From Paraburkholderia sp. FT54 (GTDB lineage: Bacteria > Pseudomonadota > Gammaproteobacteria > Burkholderiales > Burkholderiaceae): a stretch of 64,000 bases of DNA. Made by a program: the position numbers and the translations under genes. This document shows, one piece after another, positions 55,439 through 64,000 of the stretch (positions are counted from its first letter, which is position 1; every line of letters starts with the position of its first letter). The notes under the pieces are model-generated. The model was not told the DNA's origin, ran no database searches, and was given only the letters and a program-made list of their open reading frames with translations. The DNA lies in contig NZ_CP134195.1 in NCBI RefSeq assembly GCF_031585635.1, forward strand, positions 682,001-746,000. The letters are read 5' to 3'.

Positions 55439-56869
55439 ATGAGTTTTCTCGGCATCGACCTCGGCACCGGTTCCCTCAAAGTAGCAATCGTCGACGAAAA
55501 CGGTCGCGAGCAGGCGGTGGCGAGCGTCGCTTATCCAATCGAAACGCCGCATGCGGGTTGGGCGGAGACCTCGGTGCAAACATGGTGGCGCGCGCTATGC
55601 GAAGCCGCCGCGCGTTTGCCTGATGGAATGCGACGCGGCGTACGGGCCATCGGCTTTTCCGGACAGATGCACGGCGTCGTGCTGATCGACGCAGCGGGCG
55701 AGGCCGTGCGGCCCGCCATGCTATGGCCCGACACGCGCGCGCTCGCCTTGCTCGACGCGTGGCCCGAGCCGCAACCGAATCCGGTTGCGCCGGGCATGGC
55801 CGGTCCGCTGCTGCGCTGGATCGTGTTGCATGAACCGCAGTCCGCGAGCCGCACGCGCTGGGCGCTGCAACCGAAAGACTGGCTGCGCGTTGCGTTAGGC
55901 GGCGCGGTGGTGACCGATCCGTCCGACGCCTGCGCAACCGCGCTCGCCGATCCAGCGGGCGTGTGGGACGAGGCGCTGCTCGCGCGGCTCGAAATTCCCC
56001 ATGAGTGGTTCGCGCCGCTGGCGCCATCCTATGCCGCGGGCGGCGTGTTGTCGCAGGTGGCGGCGCAGGCGCTGGGTTTGCGCGCCGGCATCGTGCTTGC
56101 GACCGGCGCTGCCGATACGCCTTGCGCCGCACTCGGCAGTGGCCTCGCGCACGATGGCGACGCGTTGCTCACCACCGGCACTGGCGGACAGATCGTCGTG
56201 CTGGCCGAGCAGGCGCCCGCGGCGGTCAAGGGCTTGCATCGCTATCGGGCGGCGAGCGATCACTGGTATCGGATGGCGGCGATGCAGAACGTCGGCATCG
56301 CGCTCGAACGTGCGCGCGGGTGGCTGTCGTATGAGTGGGCTGACGCGTATCAGGACGCATTCGGCGATGCATCTGCGGCATCCGGCCTCACGTTCTTGCC
56401 GTATCTCACGGGCGAACGTACGCCCTGGCTCAATCCGATGGCGCGCGGCGGCTGGCTCGGCCTTGCCCTCGATCACACGCGCGGGACGATGATGCGCGCC
56501 GCGTTCGAAGGCGTCGCGTTTTCGCTGCGCGCCGGCCTCGACGCGGTTCGCGCGAGCGGCGCGACGGTAACGGCATTGAAGCTGGCAGGAGGCGGTTCCG
56601 TCGACGCCCGCTGGCGTCAGTTGCTCGCCGATGCGCTGAACGCCGAGTTGCATGCGGTAGATTGTCCGAACGCGGCGCCGCGTGGCGCGGCCATTCTCGG
56701 CGGCCTTGCGAGCGGACACTGGCACGCGCGCGATCTCGCCGCGCTCGCGCCGGGAGCGACGCGCGTCGCCGGTCCGCAAGGCGACGCGGCGCTCGCCGAG
56801 CGCTACGCGCGTTTTCTCGATCTCTACGGACGAGTCGAGACCTGGTTCGCCGACACGTCGTCGCGGTAA
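55439..56869 (+). CDS. xylB: xylulokinase (FGGY carbohydrate kinase)
   Basis: A 476-residue FGGY kinase. Features: FLGIDLGTGSLKVAIVDENG at the phosphate loop, AIGFSGQMHGVVLID and MLWPDTRA for sugar binding, TTGTGGQIVVL, LPYLTGERTPW, and the C-terminal KLAGGGSVDARWRQLLADAL. XylB phosphorylates D-xylulose, feeding the pentose phosphate pathway. The start is MSFLGID; 51 upstream codons are not conserved. No xylose genes are adjacent, but polyol uptake and dehydrogenase genes lie 6-8 kb away. Arabinitol-derived xylulose is a possible source. Confidence 0.92.
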   Translation: MSFLGIDLGTGSLKVAIVDENGREQAVASVAYPIETPHAGWAETSVQTWWRALCEAAARLPDGMRRGVRAIGFSGQMHGVVLIDAAGEAVRPAMLWPDTRALALLDAWPEPQPNPVAPGMAGPLLRWIVLHEPQSASRTRWALQPKDWLRVALGGAVVTDPSDACATALADPAGVWDEALLARLEIPHEWFAPLAPSYAAGGVLSQVAAQALGLRAGIVLATGAADTPCAALGSGLAHDGDALLTTGTGGQIVVLAEQAPAAVKGLHRYRAASDHWYRMAAMQNVGIALERARGWLSYEWADAYQDAFGDASAASGLTFLPYLTGERTPWLNPMARGGWLGLALDHTRGTMMRAAFEGVAFSLRAGLDAVRASGATVTALKLAGGGSVDARWRQLLADALNAELHAVDCPNAAPRGAAILGGLASGHWHARDLAALAPGATRVAGPQGDAALAERYARFLDLYGRVETWFADTSSR

Positions 56870-57088
56870 GCGAAGCCATGTCAGGCTCAGACAATGCCTT
56901 GACGCACTTTGCAATACCATGACGTTTTTCGCCCGCTAACGTATGACCCGGCGTACTGCGCCGATTGACAATGACGCGCCTCATTGAGGCACGCGAATCA
57001 ACCGCAGCACCGAATCGCAACACATGCGCGCCGCACCTTGGTCCGCCGCGACGCGCTTTGCATTGACAGACTCACAGGAGCATTCACG

Positions 57089-58195
57089 ATGAAGACCAAA
57101 GCAGCAATCGCATGGAAAGCCGGCGCGCCGTTGACGATCGAAGAAGTGGACCTCGAAGGTCCGCGCGCCGGTGAAGTCCTGATCGAAGTGAAGGCCACGG
57201 GCATCTGCCACACCGACTACTACACGCTGTCGGGCGCTGATCCCGAAGGCATTTTTCCGGCGATTCTCGGCCACGAAGGCGCGGGGGTGATCGTCGATAC
57301 CGGTCCTGGCGTCGGCACGTTGAAGAAGGGCGATCACGTCATTCCGCTTTACACGCCGGAATGCCGTCAGTGCAAATTCTGTCTGTCGCGCAAGACCAAT
57401 CTTTGTCAGGCAATCCGTTCGACGCAAGGCAAGGGTTTGATGCCCGACTCGACCTCGCGCTTTTCGCTGGACGGCAAGCCGCTGTTTCACTACATGGGCA
57501 CGTCCACGTTTTCGAACTACATCGTCGTGCCGGAAATCGCGGTCGCGAAGGTGCGTGAAGACGCGCCGTTCGACAAGATCTGTTACATCGGCTGCGGCGT
57601 GACAACGGGCGTCGGCGCTGTCGTGTATTCGGCGAAGGTCGAAGCGGGCGCGAACGTCGTGGTGTTCGGCCTTGGCGGCATCGGCCTGAATGTGATCCAG
57701 GGTGCGAAGATGGTGGGCGCGGACAAGATCATCGGCGTCGACATCAATCCGGGCCGCGTCGAACTGGCGAAGAAATTCGGCATGACGCACTTCATCAACC
57801 CGAACGAAGTCGAGAACGTGGTCGATCACATCGTGCAGTTGACCGATGGCGGCGCGGACTATTCGTTCGAGTGCATCGGCAACACGAAGGTGATGCGTCA
57901 GGCGCTGGAGTGCACGCACAAGGGCTGGGGCCAGTCGTTCATCATCGGCGTGGCGGCGGCGGGCGAGGAGATCAGCACGCGTCCGTTCCAGCTGGTGACG
58001 GGCCGCGAGTGGAAGGGCTCGGCGTTCGGTGGCGCACGCGGGCGCACGGACGTGCCGAAGATCGTCGAATGGTACATGGAAGGCAAGATCAATATCGACG
58101 ATCTGATCACGCACCGTCTGCCGCTCGAGCGCATCAACGAAGGCTTCGATCTGATGAAGAAGGGCGAGTCGATCCGCTCGGTCGTGCTCTACTAA
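57089..58195 (+). CDS. frmA: S-(hydroxymethyl)glutathione dehydrogenase (class III ADH)
   Basis: A 368-residue zinc enzyme oxidising S-hydroxymethylglutathione to S-formylglutathione with NAD+, the first enzymatic step of formaldehyde detoxification. Catalytic zinc ligands lie in TGICHTDYY and GHEGAG, structural zinc cysteines in [16 protein letters not shown], and the NAD site in [36 protein letters not shown] is typical of class III. ACAGGAG precedes the ATG. fghA follows after 18 bp. No FrmR-type regulator is adjacent. Confidence 0.98.
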   Translation: MKTKAAIAWKAGAPLTIEEVDLEGPRAGEVLIEVKATGICHTDYYTLSGADPEGIFPAILGHEGAGVIVDTGPGVGTLKKGDHVIPLYTPECRQCKFCLSRKTNLCQAIRSTQGKGLMPDSTSRFSLDGKPLFHYMGTSTFSNYIVVPEIAVAKVREDAPFDKICYIGCGVTTGVGAVVYSAKVEAGANVVVFGLGGIGLNVIQGAKMVGADKIIGVDINPGRVELAKKFGMTHFINPNEVENVVDHIVQLTDGGADYSFECIGNTKVMRQALECTHKGWGQSFIIGVAAAGEEISTRPFQLVTGREWKGSAFGGARGRTDVPKIVEWYMEGKINIDDLITHRLPLERINEGFDLMKKGESIRSVVLY

Positions 58196-58213
58196 TGCGG
58201 CACAGCGAGGAGC

Positions 58214-59071
58214 ATGGCAATGCTTGAACTTCTGTCGTCGCACGCCTGTCATGGCGGGGAGCAGCGCATCTATCGGCACGACTCGCAGACCATCGGTCTG
58301 CCGATGCGCTTCTCCATCTACCTGCCGCCGCAGGCCTTGCAGCCCAACGCGAACGTGCCCGCGCTGTTCTATCTTGCGGGTCTCACGTGCACGGAAGAGA
58401 CCTTTCCGGTCAAAGCCGGCGCGCAGCGCTTCGCGGCGCGGCACGGCATTGCGCTGATCGCGCCGGATACCAGCCCGCGCGGTGCGGGCGTGCCGGGCGA
58501 AAGCGCGGCGTGGGACTTCGGCGTGGGCGCGGGATTTTACGTCGACGCCACACAGCAGCCGTGGGCGCAGCACTACCGGATGTACTCGTATGTGCGGGAC
58601 GAACTGCGCGAAACGGTGCTCGCGAATCTGCCGGTGGACGGCGCGCGCTTGGGCATCTTCGGGCATTCGATGGGTGGTCACGGCGCGTTGATGCTGGCGC
58701 TGCGCAATCCGGAGATTTATCGGTCGGTGTCGGCGTTCGCGCCGATTGCCGCGCCCTCACAATGCCCGTGGGGCGTGAAGGCGTTCGGCGGCTATCTGGG
58801 CGAAGACCGCGAAGCGTGGAAGCAGTACGACGCGAGCGAACTGGTCGCGCATGTGTCGCGCAAGTTTTCGGCGGGGATTCTGGTCGATCAGGGGCTCGCG
58901 GATCAGTTCCTCGCGGAGCAACTGAATCCCGACGTGTTCGAAGCCGCCTGCAAAGCCGCGGGTCAGCCGTTGACGCTACGCCGTCATGCAGGCTACGACC
59001 ACGGCTATTACTTCATCTCGACGTTCATCGAGGATCATCTCGCGCATCACGCGAAGGTGCTGCTGGGCTGA
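58214..59071 (+). CDS. fghA: S-formylglutathione hydrolase
   Basis: A 285-residue esterase-D-type alpha/beta hydrolase splitting S-formylglutathione to formate and glutathione. Triad: Ser in FGHSMGGHGALM, Asp in LVDQGLADQFL, His in GYDHGYYFIS. LFYLAGLTCTEETFPVKAGAQRF and DTSPRGAGVPGE are family signatures. ATG codons at 58214 and 58220 are both possible starts. It completes the pathway begun by frmA upstream. Confidence 0.97.
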   Translation: MAMLELLSSHACHGGEQRIYRHDSQTIGLPMRFSIYLPPQALQPNANVPALFYLAGLTCTEETFPVKAGAQRFAARHGIALIAPDTSPRGAGVPGESAAWDFGVGAGFYVDATQQPWAQHYRMYSYVRDELRETVLANLPVDGARLGIFGHSMGGHGALMLALRNPEIYRSVSAFAPIAAPSQCPWGVKAFGGYLGEDREAWKQYDASELVAHVSRKFSAGILVDQGLADQFLAEQLNPDVFEAACKAAGQPLTLRRHAGYDHGYYFISTFIEDHLAHHAKVLLG

Positions 59072-59127
59072 AGTCTCACAGGACGATGGCGGTGTGCAGA
59101 TGCGATGCCGTCATCGTCCCTGAAGAT

Positions 59128-59910
59128 TCAATGCCGTTTCAACAAACTCCCGCCATACACCACCGCCGACAGCACGGTGATCCAGAAGCTCGTCGGCCAA
59201 TCGGTGTAGAAGGCGAGCGTCAGACCGAGCCATGCCTGCAGCAGCGCGAACACAGCGGCGAGCACAAGGCCCGCTGACAACCGCGTCGTCATGTTTTGCG
59301 CGGCGGCGGCCGGGCCGACCATCAGCGTGAACACCAGCAACACGCCGACGATCTGCGTACATGCCGCCACGGCCAGCGCGGCAATCGCGAGAAAAAGCAC
59401 GGACACGAGGCGTAACGAGACGCCCTTGGCTTCGGCCAGCTCCGGCTGCAACGAGGCGAACAGCAGCGGCCGCATGATCGCCGCGAGCGCCAGCAGACTC
59501 ACGACCCCCAGACCTGCCAGCACACCGAGCGTCGATGCATTCACGCCGAGCACGTTACCGAACAGCAGCGCGGTGACCTGGGTCGCGTACGCGGTGAAGA
59601 AATGTAGAAACAGCAAGCCGAAGCCGAGCGACAGCGAGAGGATCACGCCGATCGCCACATCGCGTCCGGCGAGGCGCTCACCGAGTGCGCCCATGCCGAC
59701 GCCCGCCGCGAGCGTGAAGCCGATCATCCCCCAGATCGGCGAGATGCCGATCAGCACCGCGCCGGTTGCGCCGGTGAAGCCGACGTGCGAAAGCGCGTGG
59801 CCCGCGAAGGTCTGTCCGCGCATCACCAGAAAATAACCCACCACGCCGGCCAGCACCGCGACGATCCCGGACGCCGCGAATGCGTTCACCATGAAATCGT
59901 ATTCAAACAT
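59128..59910 (-). CDS. znuB: zinc ABC transporter permease
   Basis: A 260-residue permease of the ABC-3 family (ZnuB/TroC type) with about 8 helices. FMVNAFAASGIVAVLAGVVGYFLVMRGQTFAGHALSHVGF is the N-terminal signature, with G-H-S and A-x-G contacts for the ATPase; LVSVLFLAIAALAVAACTQIVG is further signature. The start at MFEYDF overlaps the end of znuC by 8 bp (ATGTTTGA). It ends the zinc operon. Confidence 0.94.
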   Translation of the reverse strand: MFEYDFMVNAFAASGIVAVLAGVVGYFLVMRGQTFAGHALSHVGFTGATGAVLIGISPIWGMIGFTLAAGVGMGALGERLAGRDVAIGVILSLSLGFGLLFLHFFTAYATQVTALLFGNVLGVNASTLGVLAGLGVVSLLALAAIMRPLLFASLQPELAEAKGVSLRLVSVLFLAIAALAVAACTQIVGVLLVFTLMVGPAAAAQNMTTRLSAGLVLAAVFALLQAWLGLTLAFYTDWPTSFWITVLSAVVYGGSLLKRH

Positions 59911-60832
59911 CGTGCGTGTGTCCGTCGCGTGAGTCGTGCTGATGTGAGTGGCCATGCGACTGTGAATGCGAGTGGCTGTGGCCGCCGTTTTCGTCGTGTT
60001 CGTGCTCGTGATCGTGCTTTTCCACTTCGACGTCGCCCGACATCACGAAGATGCGGCCATTTACGCGCATGACGTCGATCGGCGAGCCGTACAGGCGCGA
60101 CAGGACCGGCCGGGTGATTACTTCGTCGACGGTGCCGAGCGCCGCCACGCCGCTGCCGAGATACAGCACGCGGTCGAGCGCATGCAGCAGCGGGTTCAGT
60201 TCATGCGCCGAAAACAGCACGGCGATGCCGAGCTCCTGCTGCACACGCCGCACGAGTTCGACCACGCTCTTTTGATGATGCGGGTCGAGACTGATCAGCG
60301 GTTCGTCGAGCAGCAGCAGCTTCGGGTTGCCGAGCAGGCATTGCGCGAGCAACAGCCGCTGACGCTCGCCGCCCGATAATTCCGACAACGGCCGCTCGGC
60401 CAGCTTGCGGCCGCCCACCAGATCGAGCACGCGCTCGACATCGGCGCGCGTGGCCGCGTCTGCATGCGGCAAGCCCCAACGATGACCGTCGGCGGCCATC
60501 GCGACGAAATCGCGGCCACGCACGCGGCGTCCGGCCAGGGCACTACGCGTCTGCGGCATATAGCCGATCGACGCATTGCCGCGCTCGACCGGTTGTCCCA
60601 GCACGCGGATCGCGCCCTGGGCGGCGGGCACGAGACCGAGCACGGCGCGCATCAGCGTCGTCTTGCCCGCGCCGTTCGGCCCGAGCACGCCGATGAATTC
60701 GCCCTGGTTCACCACGAAGCCGGTGTCGCGCAAAATCGTGCGATCGCCGAGTTCGAGCGTCACGTGCTCCAGTTCGAGCACGGGTGCGGTGCTGGGCACA
60801 CGCGCTGGCGCGCTGCGGCCAGTCTGAGTCAT
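59903..60832 (-). CDS. znuC: zinc ABC transporter ATPase with His-rich tail
   Basis: A 309-residue ATPase: Walker A GPNGAGKTTL, signature LSGGERQRL, Walker B LLLLDEPLISLD, and switch His in SAHELNPLL. The start at MTQTGRSAP overlaps the znuA stop in ATGA. The C-terminal 40 residues hold about 15 His with Asp/Glu (KHDHEHEHDENGGHSHSH...), a metal-binding tail not needed for ATPase activity. It may buffer or sense cytoplasmic zinc. With znuA and znuB it imports Zn2+. Confidence 0.95.
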   Translation of the reverse strand: MTQTGRSAPARVPSTAPVLELEHVTLELGDRTILRDTGFVVNQGEFIGVLGPNGAGKTTLMRAVLGLVPAAQGAIRVLGQPVERGNASIGYMPQTRSALAGRRVRGRDFVAMAADGHRWGLPHADAATRADVERVLDLVGGRKLAERPLSELSGGERQRLLLAQCLLGNPKLLLLDEPLISLDPHHQKSVVELVRRVQQELGIAVLFSAHELNPLLHALDRVLYLGSGVAALGTVDEVITRPVLSRLYGSPIDVMRVNGRIFVMSGDVEVEKHDHEHEHDENGGHSHSHSQSHGHSHQHDSRDGHTHDV

Positions 60833-61797
60833 TGGGTTTTTCCTTTCGCGCCTGAAGCCGCGGCCGCATTTGCGCCGTTCGCATCGCCCGCGGCCAGCGC
60901 TGTGCCCAGCGCGTCGAGCTGCGTCAGCATCCACGTCTGATAGGTCTTGCCTGCCGGTTCGGTCTCGGTGACGCTCATGGTCGGCACCTTCGATTGCTGC
61001 GCGAGCTTCAACATGCGTTTGGTCAAGGCCTCGGTTGCCTGGCTGTTATAGATCAGAACACGGACGCGCTTTTCGCGCAGATCGCGTTCGAACGCGGCGA
61101 TATCGGCCGCGCTGGCTTCAGTGTCGTTCATGGTGGCGAGCTGGAAGCGCAGATTGCGCATCGTCAGGCCCACCGCGTCGGACATGTAGCCGAATACCGG
61201 CTCGGTGGCCGTGACCGGCGCGCCCGCGTAGCGGCCATGCAGCTCGGCGACCTTGGCGTCGACCGGTTTCAGCGAATCGAGAAACTTCGCGAGGTTCGCA
61301 TCGTACGCCGACTTGTGCGCCGGGTCAGCCGCGACGAGCGCCTCGCTCACCGCGCGAGCCACTTTCGGCATGGTCGCCGGGTCGTACCAGAGGTGCGGAT
61401 TGTCGCCGCTCTTCTTGCCGGTGAGATCGGCCGCGACGATCGTGACGCGCTTCGAGCCCTTCGACGCCGCCAGCAATTTTGCCATCCACGGATCGTAGTC
61501 GGCGCCGTTGTAGACCACAAGACTCGCATGCTGCAACGCACGCGCCGTCTTCGGGCTGGCTTCGAACAGATGCGGGTCCTGGTCCGGATTGCTGAGAATG
61601 CTCGTCACGTCGACGCGATCGCCGCCGAGTTGCTGCACCACGTCGCCGTAAAAATTCTCCGCCGCGACCACCGGAATTCTGGCATCCGCGGCCATCGCGC
61701 CCTGGCCGAACGCGAGCACGGCGGCGCTCACGGCGAGGTACTTCGACAGCTTCAGCGCACGCTGCGCGCCGTTCAACATCGAGCCGAAATTCTTCAT
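60829..61797 (-). CDS. znuA: zinc ABC transporter substrate-binding protein
   Basis: A 322-residue cluster A-I metal-binding protein with signal peptide (YLAVSAAVLAFGQGAMA-ADA, ending about residue 37; the start has two ATGs near MKNFGSML). Metal-site residues are in DQDPHLFEASP and DNPHLWYDPATM, and C-terminal VTETEPAG. The His-rich loop common in ZnuA of enterobacteria is absent, so manganese or mixed use cannot be excluded from this gene alone; Zur next to it favours zinc. Confidence 0.92.
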   Translation of the reverse strand: MKNFGSMLNGAQRALKLSKYLAVSAAVLAFGQGAMAADARIPVVAAENFYGDVVQQLGGDRVDVTSILSNPDQDPHLFEASPKTARALQHASLVVYNGADYDPWMAKLLAASKGSKRVTIVAADLTGKKSGDNPHLWYDPATMPKVARAVSEALVAADPAHKSAYDANLAKFLDSLKPVDAKVAELHGRYAGAPVTATEPVFGYMSDAVGLTMRNLRFQLATMNDTEASAADIAAFERDLREKRVRVLIYNSQATEALTKRMLKLAQQSKVPTMSVTETEPAGKTYQTWMLTQLDALGTALAAGDANGANAAAASGAKGKTQ

Positions 61798-61858
61798 TGT
61801 TGTGTCCTGCTGCGTGAGAGTTGAAAGAATCACCAATGTTAGGAAGGGTGCGCCGGCT

Positions 61859-62353
61859 CTACGCCGGCTTTGTGCCGGCGCAAGCACCCGCAGGCTGCGC
61901 GGCGCGGGCACACAGCGCGCACAGACCGCTCAGTTCGACCACCTGCCGATGCACTTCGAAACCATGTGCCGGTGCGCTATGCGACAACTGTTCGGCGAGG
62001 TCGTCGCCGGGGATCTCGACGGTCGCGCCGCAGCCGTCGCACATCAGAAACTGGCTGCGATGCGGCACGCCGACTTCGCAGCAGGCCACGAACGCGTTCT
62101 TCGACTCGATCCGATGGACGAAGCCATGCGCGAGCAGAAAGTCCAGCGCGCGGTACACGGTCGTCGGCGGCACACGGCCGCGTTCCGGCTCGAGCGCATC
62201 AAGCAGTTCGTAAGCGCCGATCGGCCGTTCGCTGGCAACGATCGCCGCATATACCTGTCGACGCAGCGGCGTGAGCGCGAGTCCGTGCAACGCGGCATGC
62301 GCTTGCGCATGCGCGAGCCGCACGGCATGGTGTTCTGCAATCAAGGTGGCCAT
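61859..62353 (-). CDS. zur: Fur-family zinc uptake regulator Zur
   Basis: A 164-residue Fur-family protein. The N-terminal winged helix has LTPLRRQVYAAIVASERPIGAYELLDAL and PPTTVYRALDFLLAHGFVHRIESKNAFVAC. The dimer domain has the structural-zinc cysteines FLMCDGCG and SGLCALCA. CCEVGVPHRSQF fits Zur rather than Fur. It is first in zur-znuACB; zinc-bound Zur would repress the operon from the box at 62425-62442. Confidence 0.94.
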   Translation of the reverse strand: MATLIAEHHAVRLAHAQAHAALHGLALTPLRRQVYAAIVASERPIGAYELLDALEPERGRVPPTTVYRALDFLLAHGFVHRIESKNAFVACCEVGVPHRSQFLMCDGCGATVEIPGDDLAEQLSHSAPAHGFEVHRQVVELSGLCALCARAAQPAGACAGTKPA

Positions 62354-62684
62354 CGGCGGATGCTCCTGACGAAATGACGATCAAGCGAAATAGCAATCGG
62401 GCGGCTTCAAGGCGGCGCGAGGTCGAAATGATATAACGTATCTCAAATTTTTGTCAGAGTGACGAGCAGAAAGCAAATTGGCTGTCTTCGATTTCTCGTA
62501 TTAGTGTTGTTCGAGGCAGGTGAGGGGTGCGCATGTCCTGCCGCGCTGCACCATCGAAATCTGCTCGGGCGCCTTGACATGACCCGGTACGTATCCGATC
62601 ATTCGATCACTAACAGAGCAATTGTTCGCGCAATGAGCGTTCGCTCACCGCGCCTCAAGAAGCAAAACGAACCGGAGACGAGCA
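62354..62684. other. 331-bp region between zur and the polyol dehydrogenase
   Basis: Divergent promoter region. It holds the candidate Zur box, a TTGACA at 62574-62579 without a good -10, a CGATCATT/CGATCACT direct repeat near 62596, and the palindrome TGAGCG-TT-CGCTCA at 62634-62647 that could be an operator for the polyol genes. Confidence 0.45.
62425..62442 (-). promoter_or_regulatory. candidate Zur box
   Basis: Minus-strand text GATACGTTATATCATTTC is an imperfect 18-bp palindrome (6 of 9 pairs) resembling Zur boxes built on GTTATA/TATAAC, 72 bp before zur. Confidence 0.55.
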
Positions 62685-63467
62685 GTGGCGGCACGATTGC
62701 AAGACAAGGTGGCCATCCTGACGGGCGCGGCAAGCGGAATCGGTGAAGCCGTGGCCCGCCGGTATCTGGACGAAGGCGCGCGCTGCGTGCTCGTCGATGT
62801 GAAGCCGGCGGACAGTTTCGGCGACACATTGCGCACCGCCTACGGCGAGCGCGTGCTGACCGTGAGCGCCGACGTCACGCGCCGCGACGATATTCAGCGC
62901 ATCGTGGCGAGCACGCTGGAGCGCTTCGGCCAGATCGACATTCTCTTCAACAACGCGGCGCTCTTCGACATGCGCCCGATCCTCGACGAATCCTGGGACG
63001 TGTTCGACCGCCTCTTCGCGGTCAATGTGAAGGGCATGTTCTTCCTGATGCAAGCCGTTGCGCAAAAGATGGTCGAGCAGGGCCATGGCGGCAAGATCAT
63101 CAATATGTCATCGCAAGCCGGCCGGCGCGGCGAAGCGCTCGTGTCGCACTACTGCGCGACCAAGGCGGCTGTGCTGAGCTACACGCAATCCGCGGCATTG
63201 GCGCTCGCGCCGCACAAGATCAATGTGAACGGCATCGCGCCGGGCGTCGTCGATACGCCGATGTGGAACGAAGTCGACGCGCTCTTCGCCCGCTATGAAA
63301 ACCGGCCGCTCGGCGAGAAGAAACGCCTTGTCGGCGAAGCGGTGCCGCTCGGCCGCATGGGTGTGCCGGACGATCTGACCGGCGCCGCCCTGTTTCTCGC
63401 CTCGGCGGACGCCGACTACATCACCGCGCAAACCCTGAACGTCGACGGCGGCAACTGGATGAGCTGA
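62685..63467 (+). CDS. SDR-family polyol (sorbitol-type) dehydrogenase
   Basis: A 260-residue short-chain dehydrogenase starting with GTG, with GGAGA 7 bp upstream. NAD site TGAASGIG (about 14-21), NNAA, catalytic Ser in MSSQAGRRG, YCATK with Tyr and Lys, and PGVVDTPMW. The text GRRGEALVSHYCATKAAVLSYTQS and the N-terminus resemble sorbitol dehydrogenase SmoS/PolS, oxidising D-sorbitol or galactitol to a ketose. The next gene is a polyol-like ABC binding protein, which supports this role. Confidence 0.9.
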   Translation: MAARLQDKVAILTGAASGIGEAVARRYLDEGARCVLVDVKPADSFGDTLRTAYGERVLTVSADVTRRDDIQRIVASTLERFGQIDILFNNAALFDMRPILDESWDVFDRLFAVNVKGMFFLMQAVAQKMVEQGHGGKIINMSSQAGRRGEALVSHYCATKAAVLSYTQSAALALAPHKINVNGIAPGVVDTPMWNEVDALFARYENRPLGEKKRLVGEAVPLGRMGVPDDLTGAALFLASADADYITAQTLNVDGGNWMS

Positions 63468-63540
63468 GTCCGCGCCGTTCATCGTCATTTTCGTAGAAGA
63501 AACGCTGCACTACATAACGTACGAGAAAGGAGACAACACA

Positions 63541-64000
63541 TGAAGCCAGTCCTCAAATCCACGCTAAAGGCGGTCAGTGCCGGCGCTGTCGCGTGCTTTG
63601 CATTGAACGCGTCAGCGGCCACGGTGACGATCGCCACGCTGAACAATCCGGACATGATCGAGCTGAAGAAGCTCTCGCCTGAATTCGAAAAGGCGAATCC
63701 GGACATTAAACTGAACTGGGTGATTCTCGAAGAAAACGTGCTGCGTCAGCGCGCCACCACCGACATCACGACCGGCAGCGGCCAGTTCGACGTGATGACG
63801 ATCGGCGCGTACGAAACGCCGCAATGGGGCAAGCGCGGCTGGCTCACGCCGCTCACCAACCTGCCCGCCGACTACGATCTGAACGACGTCGTGAAGACGG
63901 CCCGCGACGGCCTCTCGAGTGGCGGCCAGCTGTACGCGCTGCCGTTCTACGTCGAAAGCTCGATGACGTATTACCGCAAGGACCTGTTCGCGGCCAAGGG
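63541..64000 (+). CDS. ABC transporter sugar/polyol substrate-binding protein (5' part, cut by window end)
   Basis: 153 codons are visible; the gene runs past the window edge. AAGGAG precedes the ATG. A signal peptide ends about residue 26 (ACFALNASA). The mature part begins ATVTIATLNNPDMIELKKL and contains TDITTGSGQFDVMTIGAYETPQWG, like SmoE/MtlE polyol-binding proteins of the CUT1 family. Mannitol, sorbitol or arabinitol are likely ligands. The permeases should follow outside the window. Confidence 0.9.

Overview
The window is GC-rich and gene-dense and reads as a stretch of core chromosome from a Burkholderiaceae bacterium, most likely Paraburkholderia. The grounds are the protein sequences, the order recA-recX-DUF2889-sucC-sucD-terC-pilin-pglL, the block azlCD-pgk-pyk-fba-purCEK-sua5, and a Paraburkholderia-type intergenic repeat around 33.5-34.0 kb. 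Assignments come from reading the sequence and recalling protein families; no database search was run. About 55 protein genes, one tRNA and several regulatory sites are described. The last gene is cut by the window edge.

Layout. 0-2.2 kb: a DHA2 drug efflux pump divergent from a MarR regulator, with a strong palindrome between them. 2.3-7.1 kb (minus strand): a small secreted protein, tRNA-Met(CAT), an MHS-type carboxylate symporter and a TctDE-like two-component system. 7.3-15.8 kb (plus): recA with a LexA box, recX, a DUF2889 gene coupled to sucCD, a TerC membrane protein, a type IV pilin-like protein and its probable O-glycosyltransferase PglL. 15.9-18.3 kb: moaC (minus) and an M48 metalloprotease (plus). 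18.4-23.3 kb (minus): a hypothetical protein, a YheT hydrolase, an NTF2-like protein, waaF, a CHCC zinc-finger protein and ilvE. 23.5-33.4 kb (plus): azlCD, pgk, pyk, fba, purC, purE, purK and sua5, covering branched-chain amino acid export, lower glycolysis, purine synthesis and tRNA t6A modification.

33.4-34.1 kb is a 584-bp intergenic element with two 200-bp inverted arms that I count as 189/200 identical. 34.1-38.2 kb (minus): a GDSL lipoprotein, a fatty-acid-hydroxylase family protein and the PBP4-like DacB. 38.4-42.9 kb (plus): an OmpR/QseC-type two-component pair, a DegP-like protease whose upstream region carries PmrA-box-like direct repeats, and a small secreted protein. 43-46.2 kb: DUF427, CoxG-like, GlxA-type regulator and isochorismatase-like genes. 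46.3-53.4 kb: a TetR repressor divergent from an AcrAB-TolC/BpeAB-OprB type RND efflux operon, with an operator almost matching the E. coli AcrR site. 53.6-56.9 kb: an NCS2 purine/pyrimidine permease, a possible small protein and a xylulokinase. 57.1-59.1 kb: the glutathione-dependent formaldehyde pathway (frmA-fghA). 59.1-62.4 kb (minus): zur-znuACB zinc uptake with a candidate Zur box. 62.7-64.0 kb: a polyol dehydrogenase and the start of a polyol/sugar ABC binding protein.

I did not find a clearly new multi-gene system. The observations most worth testing are the inverted-repeat element, the PmrA-like box array before the DegP gene, the pilin/PglL pair with a terminator hairpin right at the pilin ribosome binding site, the open Ala/Pro-rich frame between pgk and pyk, and a possible 57-residue protein before the NCS2 permease.
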